Shown here piece by piece: positions 9,584 through 19,052 of a stretch of DNA of 64,000 nucleotides (position 1 is the stretch's first letter; the number at the start of each line of letters is the position of its first letter). Location: the NCBI RefSeq assembly GCF_000252445.1, contig NC_017790.1, positions 3,073,148 to 3,137,147 on the forward strand, read 5' to 3'. Source of the DNA: Deinococcus gobiensis I-0. GTDB lineage: Bacteria; Deinococcota; Deinococci; Deinococcales; Deinococcaceae. The notes beneath the pieces were generated by a model, which saw only the letters and a program-made list of their open reading frames with translations, made no database searches and was not told the origin of the DNA. The translations under genes were made by a program, and so were the position numbers.

Positions 9584-9838
9584 GTGTCCCCGAACGAACC
9601 GTCCCTGAGCTACCGCGAGGCCTACGCCCGGCTCTCGCGCATCGCCGCCGAGCTGGAGGGAGGCGAGGCCGACCTCGACCGCGTGCTGCCGCTGCTCGAA
9701 GAGGCGCGCGAAGCCTACGCCGCCTGCCAGTCGCGTATTGGGGCGGTGCGCGCCGCCCTGAGCGGCGGCTGGGACCCGGCCCACCCGGCCGGCGACGCGG
9801 AAGACGGGGGCGGTGCAGACGAGGATTCCCTCGGCTGA
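9584..9838 (+). CDS. xseB: Exodeoxyribonuclease VII small subunit
   Basis: An 84-residue protein with the XseB pattern: SYREAYARLSRIAAELEGGEADLDRVLPLLEEA, two antiparallel helices that coat the long coiled coil of XseA. The C-terminus (GDAEDGGGADED) is an acidic tail. Exonuclease VII degrades single-stranded DNA to oligonucleotides in repair and mutation avoidance. The large subunit gene is not in this window. The start is a GTG fixed by the -10 box at 9572. The short length and lack of other motifs leave a small chance of misassignment. Confidence 0.82.
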   Translation: MSPNEPSLSYREAYARLSRIAAELEGGEADLDRVLPLLEEAREAYAACQSRIGAVRAALSGGWDPAHPAGDAEDGGGADEDSLG

Positions 9839-9897
9839 GGCCCGGCGCGCCGCCGCCCGCCCCCGCTTTTGGCGCGACAGCCGCCCCGGACCGGGCG

Positions 9898-9903
9898 TAT
9901 GCT
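9898..9903 (+). promoter_or_regulatory. Leaderless-type -10 box for the acyltransferase
   Basis: TATGCT ends 7 bp before the ATG at 9911 and rules out earlier in-frame starts. Confidence 0.65.
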
Positions 9904-9910
9904 CCGGAAG

Positions 9911-10612
9911 ATGAACGACGCGGCCTCCTCTCCGGCAGACGCCGGCCCCGGCAACACGCCTGCCCCGGCCGGGTCGCGCCCCGTTGCCGACCCCGCCCCC
10001 GCCGCGCCCACGGCCCGCCCGCAGCCCGCCGCCGATTCGGCCGAGGTACCGGGCGTCGTGCCGGTGGTGTACCACCTGGTGCTGGCGGTCACGCACCTGC
10101 CGGTCTACCTGCGCGGCATGCGGGTCGAGGTCCACGGGCGCGAACACGTGCCCGCTCCCGGCACGCCGCTGGTGGTGGCGGCCAAACATGTCAGCGGCCT
10201 GGACCCCTTTCTGGTGGCGCGCGCGCTGCCCCCGGGGCGGTTTTTGCAGTTCATGGCGAAAAAGGAGCTGTTCGGCCCGGTCATCGGTCCGATCATCTCG
10301 GCGGGCGGCAGCTTTCCGGTGGACCGCGAGACGAACGACGTGGGGGCCATCCGCAACAGCCTGCGCATCCTGGCGCGCGGGGGCACGGTGGGCATCTTCC
10401 CCGAGGGCACGCGCGGCGGCCAGGAGCTGCACGGCGGGGTCGCCCTGATCGCCGCCAAGGCCCGCGCGCCGATCCTGCCGGTGGGCCTGTCGCGCCAGGG
10501 CCGGCGCTGGGTGGTGCGCTTCGGCGAGCCGCTGTCGGCGCGTGGGGGCATCAAGGCCGTCACGGCGGCGCTGGGCGAGCAGCTCGACCGGCTCTCGCGC
10601 CCGGAGCACTGA
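9911..10612 (+). CDS. Lysophospholipid (1-acyl-glycerol-3-phosphate) acyltransferase, PlsC family
   Basis: A 233-residue membrane-associated acyltransferase. Block I is the HX4D catalytic motif, HVSGLDPF; block III is FPEGTRGG; the substrate-binding block with FPVDRE lies between. These enzymes acylate lysophosphatidic acid in phospholipid synthesis. The N-terminal ~35 residues are Pro/Ala-rich and probably disordered, then a hydrophobic segment (VVPVVYHLVLAVTHLP) may anchor it to the membrane. It is probably not the only PlsC in the genome, so the exact acceptor is uncertain. Confidence 0.87.
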   Translation: MNDAASSPADAGPGNTPAPAGSRPVADPAPAAPTARPQPAADSAEVPGVVPVVYHLVLAVTHLPVYLRGMRVEVHGREHVPAPGTPLVVAAKHVSGLDPFLVARALPPGRFLQFMAKKELFGPVIGPIISAGGSFPVDRETNDVGAIRNSLRILARGGTVGIFPEGTRGGQELHGGVALIAAKARAPILPVGLSRQGRRWVVRFGEPLSARGGIKAVTAALGEQLDRLSRPEH

Positions 10613-10613
10613 G

Positions 10614-10632
10614 CCGCGCATGAACTGCGCGG
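10614..10632 (+). terminator. Short hairpin after the acyltransferase gene
   Basis: CCGCGCA-TGAAC-TGCGCGG forms a 7-bp stem directly after the stop codon, followed by only two T. It may weaken read-through into the ABC permease gene. Confidence 0.4.
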
Positions 10633-10648
10633 TTCCGGACCCGGAGGC

Positions 10649-11668
10649 ATGACCGGCGGTTCGTCCGCCGCCGCCCCCGCCCGCCGTCCCTGGACCCGCG
10701 CCGCGCAGGTCGCGGGGCTGGTGGCGCTGCTGCTGGTGGCCGTCGTGCTGGGCACCGGCATCGGCAGCGTGCTCATCTCGCCGGGCGAGGTGGTCTCGGC
10801 CCTGTGGCGCGGCCTGAGCGGGCAGCCCCTGCTCGGCGACGACGTGATCGTGTGGCGGTTGCGGCTGCCGCGCGTGGTCATGGCGGTGCTGGTCGGTGCG
10901 GGGCTGAGCGTGTGCGGCGCGGCCTTTCAGGGCGTGTTCCGCAACCCGCTGGCCGACCCCTACCTGCTGGGCGCGGCGAGCGGCTCGGCGCTGGGGGCCA
11001 CGGTCGCCATCACGCTGGGCTGGGCGCGCGGCCTCATTCCGGTCGCCGCGCTGATCACGGCGCTGGGGGCGGTCAGCCTGACCCTGGCCCTGGCGCGCGA
11101 GGGCCGCCGCTTCGCGCCCACCCGCCTGATCCTCTCGGGCGTGTTGGTGGGCAGCGTGGCGAGCGCGGGCGCCACCGCCCTGATCCTGCGCGGCGAGGAC
11201 CGCGCCCGGCAGGTGCTGGCCTATACCCTGGGCGACCTGGGCTTCAGCGGCTGGCGGGACGTACTTACGGTGCTGCCCTATGTGGGGCTGGGGGCCGGCG
11301 TCCTGCTGCTGCTGGCGCGCGCGCTGGACACGCTGCAACTGGGCGACCTCACGGCGCGCAGCCTGGGCGTGCCGGTCGAGCGGCTGCGGCTGCTGGTCGT
11401 GGTGGCCGCCAGCCTCGCCACGGCGGGGGCGGTCGCCTATGTGGGCATCATCGGCTTCGTCGGCCTCATCGTGCCGCACGTCGCGCGGCTGGCCTTCGGG
11501 CCGGGGCACCGCGCGCTGCTGCCCTTCTCGGCGCTGCTGGGGGGCGCGCTGCTGGTGCTGGCCGACCTGCTGGCGCGCACCACGCCGCTCTCGCAGGTCG
11601 GCATCGTGACCACGCTGCTCGGCGGGCCGTTTTTCCTGTGGCTGCTGCGCCGGGGGCGGGATGACTGA
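10649..11668 (+). CDS. FecCD-family ABC transporter permease
   Basis: A 339-residue inner-membrane permease of the BtuC/FecCD type (vitamin B12, haem or iron-siderophore uptake) with about ten membrane helices. Typical motifs are RLPRVVMAVLVGAGLSVCGAAFQ, FRNPLADPYLLGAASG and GFVGLIVPHVARL. It overlaps the ATPase gene by 8 bp, so both halves are co-translated. No substrate-binding lipoprotein, TonB receptor or B12 riboswitch is visible nearby, so the ligand is not known. A GGAGG lies too close to the ATG to be a standard ribosome-binding site, so the start is less certain. Confidence 0.88.
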   Translation: MTGGSSAAAPARRPWTRAAQVAGLVALLLVAVVLGTGIGSVLISPGEVVSALWRGLSGQPLLGDDVIVWRLRLPRVVMAVLVGAGLSVCGAAFQGVFRNPLADPYLLGAASGSALGATVAITLGWARGLIPVAALITALGAVSLTLALAREGRRFAPTRLILSGVLVGSVASAGATALILRGEDRARQVLAYTLGDLGFSGWRDVLTVLPYVGLGAGVLLLLARALDTLQLGDLTARSLGVPVERLRLLVVVAASLATAGAVAYVGIIGFVGLIVPHVARLAFGPGHRALLPFSALLGGALLVLADLLARTTPLSQVGIVTTLLGGPFFLWLLRRGRDD

Positions 11669-12464
11669 GGCGTCCCTTCCGCAGCCCCCCACCCTGGAGG
11701 CCCGGGGGCTGCACGCCCGGGCAGGCAGCTTTCCGGCCCTGCGCGGAGCCGACCTGAGCTTCCGGGTCGGCGAATTCGCGGCCGTCATCGGCCCCAACGG
11801 CGCGGGCAAGAGCACGCTGCTGCGGACCCTGCTGGGCCTGACCCGCCCCGAATCGGGCGAGGTGCGCCTCGCCGGGCGGCCCCTGAGCGGCTGGAGCCGC
11901 GCCGAGCGCTCGCGCCGACTGGCCTACCTGGCCCAGGGCGAGGCGCTGCCCGGCGGCGCGCGGGTGCGCGACGTGGTGGCCCTGGGGCGCGGCGCGGGCG
12001 ACTGGAAATGGGGCCTGATTCCCACCGCCCCCTGGACCGAAGCCGACGAGGCGGCTGTAGAGGCCGCGCTGGAACGCACCGATACCCGGCGCTTCGCCGC
12101 GCGGCGCGTCTCCGAACTCTCGGGCGGCGAGGCGCAGCGGGTCGCCCTGGCCCGCGCGCTGGCCGCCGAACCGCAGTTTCTGCTGCTGGACGAACCGACC
12201 AACCACCTCGACCTCGCCTACGCGCTCGAGGTCGTGCAGGCCGTGCGGCGCGAGGCCGGGCGCGGCCTGGGCGTGGTCGCCGTGCTGCACGACCTGAACC
12301 TCGCCGCCCGCGCCGACCGGCTGGCCCTGCTGCACGCCGGACGGGTGCTCGCGGCGGGGCGGCCCGCCGAGGTCCTCACGCCGGAACACATCGCGGCGGC
12401 CTACGGCGTACGCGTGCAGGTCATCCCGGGGGCGGGCCGCCTGCTGGTGGTGCCCGAGCACTGA
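11661..12464 (+). CDS. ABC transporter ATP-binding protein (FecE/BtuD type)
   Basis: A 267-residue ATPase partner of the FecCD permease. Walker A is GPNGAGKST (~residues 44-52), the signature LSGGEAQRVALARAL, Walker B FLLLDEPTNHLD, and the switch histidine is in VLHDLNLA. It powers uptake of an iron complex, haem or cobalamin. It starts inside the permease gene. A small ferredoxin-like gene follows after 43 bp and could relate to use of the imported cofactor, but that is only suggested by position. Confidence 0.88.
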   Translation: MTEASLPQPPTLEARGLHARAGSFPALRGADLSFRVGEFAAVIGPNGAGKSTLLRTLLGLTRPESGEVRLAGRPLSGWSRAERSRRLAYLAQGEALPGGARVRDVVALGRGAGDWKWGLIPTAPWTEADEAAVEAALERTDTRRFAARRVSELSGGEAQRVALARALAAEPQFLLLDEPTNHLDLAYALEVVQAVRREAGRGLGVVAVLHDLNLAARADRLALLHAGRVLAAGRPAEVLTPEHIAAAYGVRVQVIPGAGRLLVVPEH

Positions 12465-12507
12465 GGGGCGGAACCTGACCCGCGCTCCGGATGCTCTACT
12501 CGGGGCC

Positions 12508-12849
12508 ATGCCTCCCCGTTATTTTCCCACGCGCGGCCACCTGCTCCTGTGCCAGGGCCAGAACTGTCAGGCCAGGGGCGCGCGCCTGCTGCACGCGGCG
12601 CTGTGGAAGGCCCTCGAAAGGGACGCCCTGGCCTACTACAAGACCGGCGGCACGGTGCGCCTCACCGAGAGCGGCTGCCTGGGTGCCTGCGCCTACGGCC
12701 CCACGCTGTGCGTGTACCGCGAGCGCGGCGGCGCGCTGGAGCAGGGCTGGTACGGCGCCGTGGACTTTCCACTCGCGCGCCGGGTGGCCCAGGCCGTGCA
12801 GGACGGGGCCGACCTGCCCGCCGAGGGCCGTTACGGCCCCGACCTCTAG
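12508..12849 (+). CDS. Small thioredoxin-like [2Fe-2S] ferredoxin domain protein
   Basis: A 113-residue protein with four cysteines spaced as in thioredoxin-fold [2Fe-2S] ferredoxins: C15, C20, then C57 and C61 in ESGCLGACAYGP. CbiW-like and Shethna-type ferredoxins share this layout, and CbiW genes are associated with cobalamin loci. Its position right after a FecCD-type transporter therefore hints at a tetrapyrrole or metal role, but this is inference. TCTACT, 7 bp before the ATG, may be a weak -10. It converges with the catalase-family gene 12 bp downstream. Confidence 0.78.
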   Translation: MPPRYFPTRGHLLLCQGQNCQARGARLLHAALWKALERDALAYYKTGGTVRLTESGCLGACAYGPTLCVYRERGGALEQGWYGAVDFPLARRVAQAVQDGADLPAEGRYGPDL

Positions 12850-12861
12850 GCCCGCCCCGGC

Positions 12862-13962
12862 TCAGGGCCTGGGCAGGTCGGCCTGCGAGCGGGGCTCGGT
12901 CATCGGCTCGTCGTTGTGCTCGCGGCGGAAGTCGGCCGACATCCGGTAGGCCGCGCGGCGGGCGCGCATCACGGCCCCCAGCGGACGGTGGGCGGCCTGG
13001 GCGTGCCAGGGACTGAAGCTCACGCGGTCGTCCCCATACACGAGCTTGTCGGGGCGGGCGCTGTCCTGCGGGGCCACACGGACCCGGGCCACGGCCAGAA
13101 AAGGGCTGAGCCCCTCGTCCCACAGCACCGAGGCGTCCTCGACGGGCATCGTCCGCTCGTCGGCGCAGAGCTGCACCTTCAGCTCCCATTCGCCGCCCTC
13201 CCGGGCGATCACGGCCGCGATGTTATCGCGCAGGGCGTCGGTCTCCCCCACCACCCTGATGTGCTGGTCTTTCAGACGGCGCAGGTGGGCCGACACCGGG
13301 ACCAGCGACAGTTTGCCCACATAGTCGCCCCAGCGGTGCGGCAGCTGGGTATAGAAGGTCTCGCCCAGGGGGTGCGTGTGGGGATGCCCGCCGAGCTTGC
13401 GCAGCATGGGCGAGAGCTTGCCTTTGCCCCCGGTGAGGCTGTCGGCCAGCCGCGCCCCCAGAGAGGCGACCACCTTGAGTTCCTCGGGGGCGTTCACGGT
13501 GAGCTGGATGGGCTTCTGGCCCTTCATGAATCCGGCGGCGTCCTTCTGCCCGAAATTGGGACCGTTGACGAACACGAAATCCTGCGTGACCTCGCCGCCG
13601 TGTCCCTCGACCATCTCGGCCCCCTCCGGCCCGACGATCTTGAGGGCCAGGCCGCGCGGCGTGGATACCGAGTCGGGCAGGATGTCGCCGGGCGGCGTCG
13701 AGAAGCGCATGACCACCGGGTAGCGGCCAGGACGGGCAAAGAGCCCCTGAGCCAGACGCCCGGGCAGGCCCTCGTAGACTTCCAGCTCACCGACCAGCAG
13801 GCCGTGGTTCTTGCTGTGTACGCTGCGCACCGCGTGGCGGTAGCGGGTGTTCATGGCCTCGCTGAAGCCGCGCATCATCTCGGTCAGCTTGGCGGTCGTC
13901 TCGGCCTCGCCGGGCTGGAGCTGTTCCAGGTCGTCGCGGTAACGCACGTAGTCGGGGGACAT
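12862..13962 (-). CDS. Short catalase-family haem protein
   Basis: A 366-residue member of the catalase superfamily, much shorter than ordinary ~480-residue catalases. The distal histidine region is RSVHSKNHG (~residues 46-54), the distal asparagine lies in DFVFVNGPNFG, and a candidate proximal tyrosine is in RARRAAYRMSADFR near the C-terminus, in place of the usual RLFSY. Short members include SrpA-type peroxidases and relatives of the coral allene-oxide-synthase domain, so it may be a peroxidase acting on organic peroxides. No signal peptide is seen. The last residues (QADLPRP) carry no export signal either. Confidence 0.8.
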   Translation of the reverse strand: MSPDYVRYRDDLEQLQPGEAETTAKLTEMMRGFSEAMNTRYRHAVRSVHSKNHGLLVGELEVYEGLPGRLAQGLFARPGRYPVVMRFSTPPGDILPDSVSTPRGLALKIVGPEGAEMVEGHGGEVTQDFVFVNGPNFGQKDAAGFMKGQKPIQLTVNAPEELKVVASLGARLADSLTGGKGKLSPMLRKLGGHPHTHPLGETFYTQLPHRWGDYVGKLSLVPVSAHLRRLKDQHIRVVGETDALRDNIAAVIAREGGEWELKVQLCADERTMPVEDASVLWDEGLSPFLAVARVRVAPQDSARPDKLVYGDDRVSFSPWHAQAAHRPLGAVMRARRAAYRMSADFRREHNDEPMTEPRSQADLPRP

Positions 13963-13967
13963 ACGAC

Positions 13968-13973
13968 AAGCTA
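13968..13973 (-). promoter_or_regulatory. Leaderless-type -10 box for the catalase-family gene
   Basis: TAGCTT on the minus strand ends 5 bp before the ATG at 13962. Confidence 0.6.
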
Positions 13974-14067
13974 CCCAGCCTTCCAGCTGTCCCGGAAGTC
14001 AGTTCACTTGGCCGAGCGTTTAGAGGTCGGGCCGTTCGGTGCGGGTGTGCCCCGTGCGGCAAGGCGA

Positions 14068-14099
14068 GGGGGCCAGCCCCCGACTGGAGACTGGCCCCC
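14068..14099 (-). terminator. Hairpin after the HRDC gene
   Basis: Inverted repeat GGGGGCCAG / CTGGCCCCC, a 9-bp stem with a 14-base loop, lies 26 bp past the stop codon. It has no T-run. Confidence 0.55.
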
Positions 14100-14124
14100 A
14101 CCCCACGGGGAACGGCTGAGCCGC

Positions 14125-15825
<1,701 letters not shown>

Positions 15826-15961
15826 CCGCCTACTCTGCCACACTGTCCCGCACAGGCGCAGAAGCCGCCCCCACCTTCGCCCCCGCTTCCCCCCACCGCG
15901 CCCACCTGCGCCCCGCCCCGCAGCTTTCTCCATGCGCGCAACGCCCGGCGCCCCGGCCGCG

Positions 15962-15967
15962 TATCCG
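15962..15967 (+). promoter_or_regulatory. Possible leaderless-type -10 box for a secreted protein gene
   Basis: TATCCG ends 5 bp before the ATG at 15973; the last base deviates from TANNNT. Confidence 0.4.
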
Positions 15968-15972
15968 GCTGC

Positions 15973-16983
15973 ATGACCCGTCCCCGCTCCGCCCGCCTGC
16001 GCCCGCTGCTCCTGGCCCTCGTCCTGGCAGCTCCGGCCACCTCCGGGGCCGCCCAGACGGCGATTCCGGCCACCCCCGGCTCGCGGCCGGCCCCGGCCGT
16101 ACCGGCCGCCGCGCCCGTCCTGACCGTCACCGCCCCGGCCGGCACAGCGGCCGAGTATGTCACCCGGGTCAGCGTGCGCGTCTCGTTGTCGGACGTGCAG
16201 GTCAGTGCCGTGCCGGGGGGCGGGGCCACCGAGGCCGACCTGAACGCGGCCCGGCGCGCCTTCGCCGGCCTGGGCAACCTGAGCCGGACCCTCCAGGGCA
16301 AGGCCTTCTACCGCGTCGCCAGCCGCCTGCCCGGCGGCGGCGCACGCCTCGTCGCGACCACCGTGCAGGGCGCGCCGGCCGTCACCCTGACCTTTACCCA
16401 GGACCTCAGCCCGGCGGGGCGGGGCAGCAACCTGCGGGTCACGAGCACCGACCCCCAGCTCGACCACGCCCTGTCGGCGCTGGACGACGAGCAGGTTCAG
16501 GCGCTGGCGCAGGAGCATACGGGCACCGTCTACGGCATACCTCTCGTCACCGGGCAACCGCGCACCGTGAACGCCACCGTGGACCTCCAGGCCCTGCTGA
16601 GCCGTCTGCTGGGACCACTGGGCGGCGACGCGCTGGGGCAGGTCGAGGCTGCCCCCCTGAACGTGACCTCCACGACCACCTACCAGGGCACCGGGCCGCA
16701 GGGCGAGTTCCTGTTCGGCACACGCGCCACCGCCGGGTCCTGGACCTTGCGGGTGCCGGGGGGCCGCCGAACCGGCGAACCGGAGGCCGGCCCCACCCCC
16801 GAACTGGCCTTCGAACTGACCGACCTGAAGGCCAGCGGCGCGGCCAGCTACCGCCGCGACGGCCTGCCGCTGGCCTCGACCCAGCGCCAGCAGACGCGCC
16901 TGAACGCGCTCATCCGTCAGGACGGCGTGCAGGTGCGGCTGGTCATGACCCTGGAGCAGACGGCGGAGGTCACGCCGCGCTGA
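15973..16983 (+). CDS. Secreted protein of unknown function
   Basis: A 336-residue exported protein. The N-terminus (RLRPLLLALVLAAPATSGAAQ) is a signal peptide, followed by a Pro/Ala-rich spacer to ~residue 45. The remainder is rich in predicted beta-strands and polar residues with no cysteines and no motif I recognise. It may be a periplasmic or outer-surface protein. The start fits both the signal peptide and the -10-like TATCCG. An extremely long open frame continues upstream without stops, but that is antisense shadow of the HRDC and catalase genes. Confidence 0.65.
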   Translation: MTRPRSARLRPLLLALVLAAPATSGAAQTAIPATPGSRPAPAVPAAAPVLTVTAPAGTAAEYVTRVSVRVSLSDVQVSAVPGGGATEADLNAARRAFAGLGNLSRTLQGKAFYRVASRLPGGGARLVATTVQGAPAVTLTFTQDLSPAGRGSNLRVTSTDPQLDHALSALDDEQVQALAQEHTGTVYGIPLVTGQPRTVNATVDLQALLSRLLGPLGGDALGQVEAAPLNVTSTTTYQGTGPQGEFLFGTRATAGSWTLRVPGGRRTGEPEAGPTPELAFELTDLKASGAASYRRDGLPLASTQRQQTRLNALIRQDGVQVRLVMTLEQTAEVTPR

Positions 16984-16993
16984 GACGGGGGAT

Positions 16994-17011
16994 GCGGCCC
17001 CCGGGGGCCGC
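16994..17011. terminator. Perfect palindrome between convergent genes
   Basis: GCGGCCCCC directly followed by its complement GGGGGCCGC. It ends one base before the uppS stop codon and 10 bp after the secreted-protein stop, so it probably terminates both transcripts. Confidence 0.55.
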
Positions 17012-17842
17012 CTACTTGCCGAAGCGGCGGTCGCGGCCTTGGAAGTCGCGCAGCGCCCGCAGAAAGTCCACGCGCCGGAACCCCGGCCAGTACACGTCGC
17101 AGAAGTAGTACTCGCTGTAGACGCTCTGCCACAGCATGAAGCCCGAGAGCCGGATCTCGCCGCTCGTGCGGATGATGAAGTCGGGGTCGGGAATGTCGGC
17201 GGCGTAGAGGTGCGCGCTGATGTGGTCGGGGGTCAGGGCGTCGGCCGCCTGCGCGAGCGTGTGCCCGGCCGCCTGCTGGGCGCGCAGGTGCGCCTTGACC
17301 GCGTCCACGATCTCCTCGCGCCCGCCGTAGCCCACGGCGATGTTCAGACGCATGCCGTCGTAGTGGGCGGTCTTCTGCTCCAGTTCTTCCAGGGCGGCCA
17401 GTACGTTGGGCGGAAAGTTGTCGTGCTGCCCGATGGCCCGCACCCGCACCCGGTTGGCGTGGATACGCGGGTCGGTGGCGAGGTTGCGCGCTTCCTTTTC
17501 CAGCAGCGAGAGGATGTGCGCGAGTTCCTCGGAATTGCGACCGGCATTGTCGGTCGAGAGCACCCAGATGGTCGCGGCCGGGATGCCCAGTTCCAGGCAC
17601 CACTGCAACACCTCGTGCGCCTTGTCGGCACCGATGGTGTGGCCCAGTTCGCGCTGCATGCCGGCGGCGCGGGCGAAGCGGCGGTTGCCGTCCAGGATCA
17701 GGCCCAGATGCCGGGGCAGGCGGCCGTGCGCGCGGACCTCGCGGGCCAGCCGCTGCTCGTAGCCCCACAGCAGGGCGCCGCGCGCCGCCGTGCGGGTCTT
17801 CTGCGCGGTCCGCAGCGCAGCTTTGAGGGGCGTTCTGGCCAT
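17012..17842 (-). CDS. uppS: Isoprenyl transferase (cis-prenyltransferase, UppS family)
   Basis: A 276-residue cytoplasmic cis-prenyltransferase that makes undecaprenyl diphosphate, the lipid carrier for peptidoglycan. The signature LGLILDGNRRFARAAGM has the catalytic aspartate in the D-G-N-R motif; further conserved blocks are STDNAGRNSEE, GYGGREEIVDA and DPDFIIRTSGEIRLSGFMLWQS with YSEYYF. In the usual motif MDGNGRWA the methionine is leucine here, as in some family members. A TACACT box lies 9 bp upstream of the ATG, consistent with a very short leader. It is followed upstream on the same strand by mutY. Confidence 0.92.
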   Translation of the reverse strand: MARTPLKAALRTAQKTRTAARGALLWGYEQRLAREVRAHGRLPRHLGLILDGNRRFARAAGMQRELGHTIGADKAHEVLQWCLELGIPAATIWVLSTDNAGRNSEELAHILSLLEKEARNLATDPRIHANRVRVRAIGQHDNFPPNVLAALEELEQKTAHYDGMRLNIAVGYGGREEIVDAVKAHLRAQQAAGHTLAQAADALTPDHISAHLYAADIPDPDFIIRTSGEIRLSGFMLWQSVYSEYYFCDVYWPGFRRVDFLRALRDFQGRDRRFGK

Positions 17843-17851
17843 ACGCGCCCG

Positions 17852-17857
17852 AGTGTA
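17852..17857 (-). promoter_or_regulatory. -10 box for uppS
   Basis: TACACT on the minus strand ends 9 bp before the ATG at 17842, suggesting a leader of only a few bases. Confidence 0.5.
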
Positions 17858-17913
17858 GCGCGCACAGCCGGCCGGGACGTACCCATAAAGATGGAAAACC
17901 CGCGCCGGCACCT

Positions 17914-18975
17914 CTACGGCGTCCCGAACAGCCCCCCCTGCCAGGAGGCGAGCAGCGCCAGCGCCTTGTGGTCCAGCCGCGAGAGGGCCGCCTCCGCGAC
18001 CGGCGTGCGCGCCGCCGCCGACCGCGCCGCGTAGACATCCAGCGTCACGTGGCGGTGGGTCATGGCGTGCGTGACGGTGCCCAGGTGCGCGCCCGGCTCG
18101 GCCCCCAGCCGCGCGCACAGGCGTGCCAGACCCGTCTGAGGCGACTCGCCCGCCGCCAGTTCCTCGGCCGGCAGCCCGCTCAGGCCGCCCAGCAGCGTGC
18201 CTTCACGGCGCTCCAGCACGGCCTGCTCCGCGTCCCCGACGATCACGGCGACCGCCCGCACCTCGCGCGCGGCGGCGCGCACCTTGGGGGCCGGGAACGC
18301 TGTGGGCGTACCCGAGGCGAAAGCCGCGCAGGACGCCCGCAGCGGGCACGCGGGGCAGCGCGGGGCCTTGGGGATGCACACGGTGGCCCCGAGGTCCATC
18401 ACCGCCTCGTTCCAGTCGCCCGGACGCGCGGGGTCGAGGAGTTCGTCGGCGCGGGCCTGCACCCAGGCGTCGGTGGGCGCGGTCTGGGCATACAGGCGCG
18501 CGAGCACCCGGCGCACGTTGCCGTCGTTCACGGCGCGGGCCTCGCCGTAGGCCAGACTGGCGACCGCCGCCGCCGTGTAGGACCCCACGCCGGGCAGGGC
18601 CAGCCAGCCCGCATAGTCCTGCGGAAACCCCCGTGCCGCGACCACGCCGGCCGCGCGGCGCAGGTTGCGGGCGCGGGCGTAGTAGCCGCAGCCCTCCCAG
18701 GCCTTGAGCACGTCGGCCTCGGGGGCCGCTGCCAGCGCCTCCACGGTCGGGAAGGCGCTCAGAAAGCGGTCGTAATACTCCAGCCCGCGCGCGACCTGGG
18801 TCTGCTGCAACAGGATCTCGGCGACCCACACGCGGTAGGGGTCGCGTGTCCCCGCCTCTCCCAGCCGCCGCCAGGGCAGCTCGGCGCGGCCCGCCCGCGC
18901 GAACCAGTCCAGCAGCGCGGCGCGCAGCCTGTCGGGGTCCGGCGGCGTCTGGGTGGGCGGAACAGGGACAGGCAC
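17914..18975 (-). CDS. mutY: A/G-specific adenine DNA glycosylase
   Basis: A 353-residue base-excision-repair enzyme that removes adenine opposite 8-oxoguanine. The catalytic glutamate lies in VAEILLQQTQV, the helix-hairpin-helix is LPGVGSYTAAAV, and the catalytic aspartate is in AVNDGNVRRVLAR. The [4Fe-4S] cluster ligands follow as C-x6-C-x2-C-x5-C (CIPKAPRCPACPLRASC). The C-terminal ~120 residues form the NUDIX-like 8-oxoG recognition domain. The start is a GTG fixed by a leaderless-type -10 box. Confidence 0.93.
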   Translation of the reverse strand: MPVPVPPTQTPPDPDRLRAALLDWFARAGRAELPWRRLGEAGTRDPYRVWVAEILLQQTQVARGLEYYDRFLSAFPTVEALAAAPEADVLKAWEGCGYYARARNLRRAAGVVAARGFPQDYAGWLALPGVGSYTAAAVASLAYGEARAVNDGNVRRVLARLYAQTAPTDAWVQARADELLDPARPGDWNEAVMDLGATVCIPKAPRCPACPLRASCAAFASGTPTAFPAPKVRAAAREVRAVAVIVGDAEQAVLERREGTLLGGLSGLPAEELAAGESPQTGLARLCARLGAEPGAHLGTVTHAMTHRHVTLDVYAARSAAARTPVAEAALSRLDHKALALLASWQGGLFGTP

Positions 18976-18981
18976 CGGGGC

Positions 18982-18987
18982 AGTCTA
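18982..18987 (-). promoter_or_regulatory. Leaderless-type -10 box for mutY
   Basis: TAGACT on the minus strand ends 6 bp before the GTG at 18975. Confidence 0.65.
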
Positions 18988-19052
18988 GAGAAGACTGTCC
19001 GGCGCGAGTGGAAGCGTCGCGGGGTTGTGGTGCCGCCGGGTCGGGTCGCGCC

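Noticed and set aside
9008..11815. Long minus-strand open frame across xseB, the acyltransferase and the ABC permease
   Set aside because: Low-complexity Arg/Gly/Ala translation without domains; the plus-strand genes are unambiguous.
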